This document shows, one piece after another, positions 12,954 to 13,374 of a stretch of DNA of 13,374 nt (position 1 is its first letter; every line of letters starts with the position of its first letter). The position numbers and the translations under genes were made by a program. Source of the stretch: JAPLXD01 sp041662765. Its GTDB lineage: Bacteria > Patescibacteriota > Minisyncoccia > Moranbacterales > UBA11712. The stretch lies in the NCBI GenBank assembly GCA_041662765.1, contig JBAZRT010000021.1, positions 1-13,374 of the forward strand, given 5' to 3'. The notes beneath the pieces are model-generated. The model made no database searches. It worked only from the letters and a program-made list of their open reading frames with translations, and was not told the origin of the DNA.

Positions 12954-13374
12954 ATGAGCGTACTCGCCGTCAACAAACGAGCCAGTTTCGATTATGACAT
13001 ATCCGACAAATACGAAGCCGGAATTGTTTTGCGTGGATTTGAAGTAAAATCGGTGAAAACAGGCCACATCAGCCTCAAGGGCAGTTTCGTCACCGTCCGC
13101 GGCGAGGAGCTGTTTCTCACAAACGCGAATATTCCCTTATATAAGCATGCAGGAGCGATTGCCAACTATGATCCGACCAGGCCGCGCAAATTGATGCTCC
13201 ACCGGGCCGAAATTGCCCGTTTAATTGGGAAATCCAGAGTCGAAGGGTTGACACTCGTACCCATTCAGGTATATACTAAACGAGGCCTGTTGAAGCTGGA
13301 ATTTGGCATAGGAAAGGGAAGAAAGAAGATTGACAAGCGGCAGGTACTAAAAAAGAAAGAAGCGCAGCGAAAAA
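12954..13374 (+). CDS. smpB: SsrA-binding protein SmpB (3' end cut by window edge)
   Basis: The first 140 codons of smpB, whose product binds tmRNA and brings it to stalled ribosomes for trans-translation. Family motifs appear in order: NKRASFDYDISDKYEAGIVLRG, EVKSVKTGHISLKGSF, LTNANIPLYKHAGAI (usually HG in place of HA), DPTRPRKLMLHRAEI, LTLVPIQVYTKRG, then GIGKGRKKIDKR and the basic tail KKKEAQRK. The family is about 150-160 residues long, so little is missing. The ATG at 12954 gives the standard N-terminus. It is divergent from argS with only 56 bp between the start codons. Whether ssrA follows, as it often does, cannot be seen. Confidence 0.95.
   Translation, partial: MSVLAVNKRASFDYDISDKYEAGIVLRGFEVKSVKTGHISLKGSFVTVRGEELFLTNANIPLYKHAGAIANYDPTRPRKLMLHRAEIARLIGKSRVEGLTLVPIQVYTKRGLLKLEFGIGKGRKKIDKRQVLKKKEAQRK

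Overview
This window looks like chromosomal DNA from a bacterium of the Candidate Phyla Radiation (Patescibacteria), probably a Parcubacteria-type lineage. That is an inference, drawn from compact housekeeping genes with overlapping starts, a threonyl-tRNA synthetase lacking its N-terminal TGS domain, a stand-alone PolB-type exonuclease, several genes without a Shine-Dalgarno site, and small palindromic repeats sitting in frame inside conserved proteins. I see no phage, transposase, CRISPR array, rRNA or tRNA gene.

Layout. Positions 1-1068 (minus strand) carry a membrane-anchored cysteine-motif protein followed by the start of a RodA/FtsW-family gene that runs off the left edge. A divergent promoter region of about 130 bp follows. 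Positions 1199-5174 (plus strand) form a tightly overlapping thrS-miaB-miaA operon that ends in a hairpin terminator. MiaA prenylates A37 of tRNA and MiaB thiomethylates the product, so the last two genes are consecutive steps of one pathway. Positions 5239-9131 (minus strand) hold dCMP deaminase, thyA, a dCTP deaminase/dUTPase-family gene, gatB and a small 13-cysteine protein. The first three all bear on making dUMP and dTMP; gatB belongs to the Gln/Asn-tRNA amidotransferase. Positions 9211-10346 (minus strand) hold a LexA-type self-cleaving repressor whose stop overlaps the start of a conserved protein of unknown function. Positions 10461-11117 (minus) encode a DNA-polymerase-B-like 3'-5' exonuclease. 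Positions 11203-12897 (minus) are argS, divergent from smpB (12954 to the right edge, truncated).

The most unusual signals are two different palindromic elements inside conserved coding genes: a hairpin in miaB (3067-3092) and a 16-bp perfect-stem palindrome in argS (12678-12713). Both are read through in frame, and the argS element encodes the same 11-residue peptide on both strands. This resembles the Rickettsia palindromic elements. A third, unrelated repeat fills the argS-exonuclease gap (11125-11199).

Regulatory DNA is also informative. The lexA promoter is near consensus, carries three ATCAC repeats one helical turn apart, and is flanked by an inverted pair of DnaA-box-like sites. The dCMP deaminase operon has a promoter overlapping a terminator-like hairpin, with a possible pseudoknot just before the start codon. 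The argS and smpB promoters interlock and both predict leaderless mRNAs. All promoter calls are from sequence inspection only.
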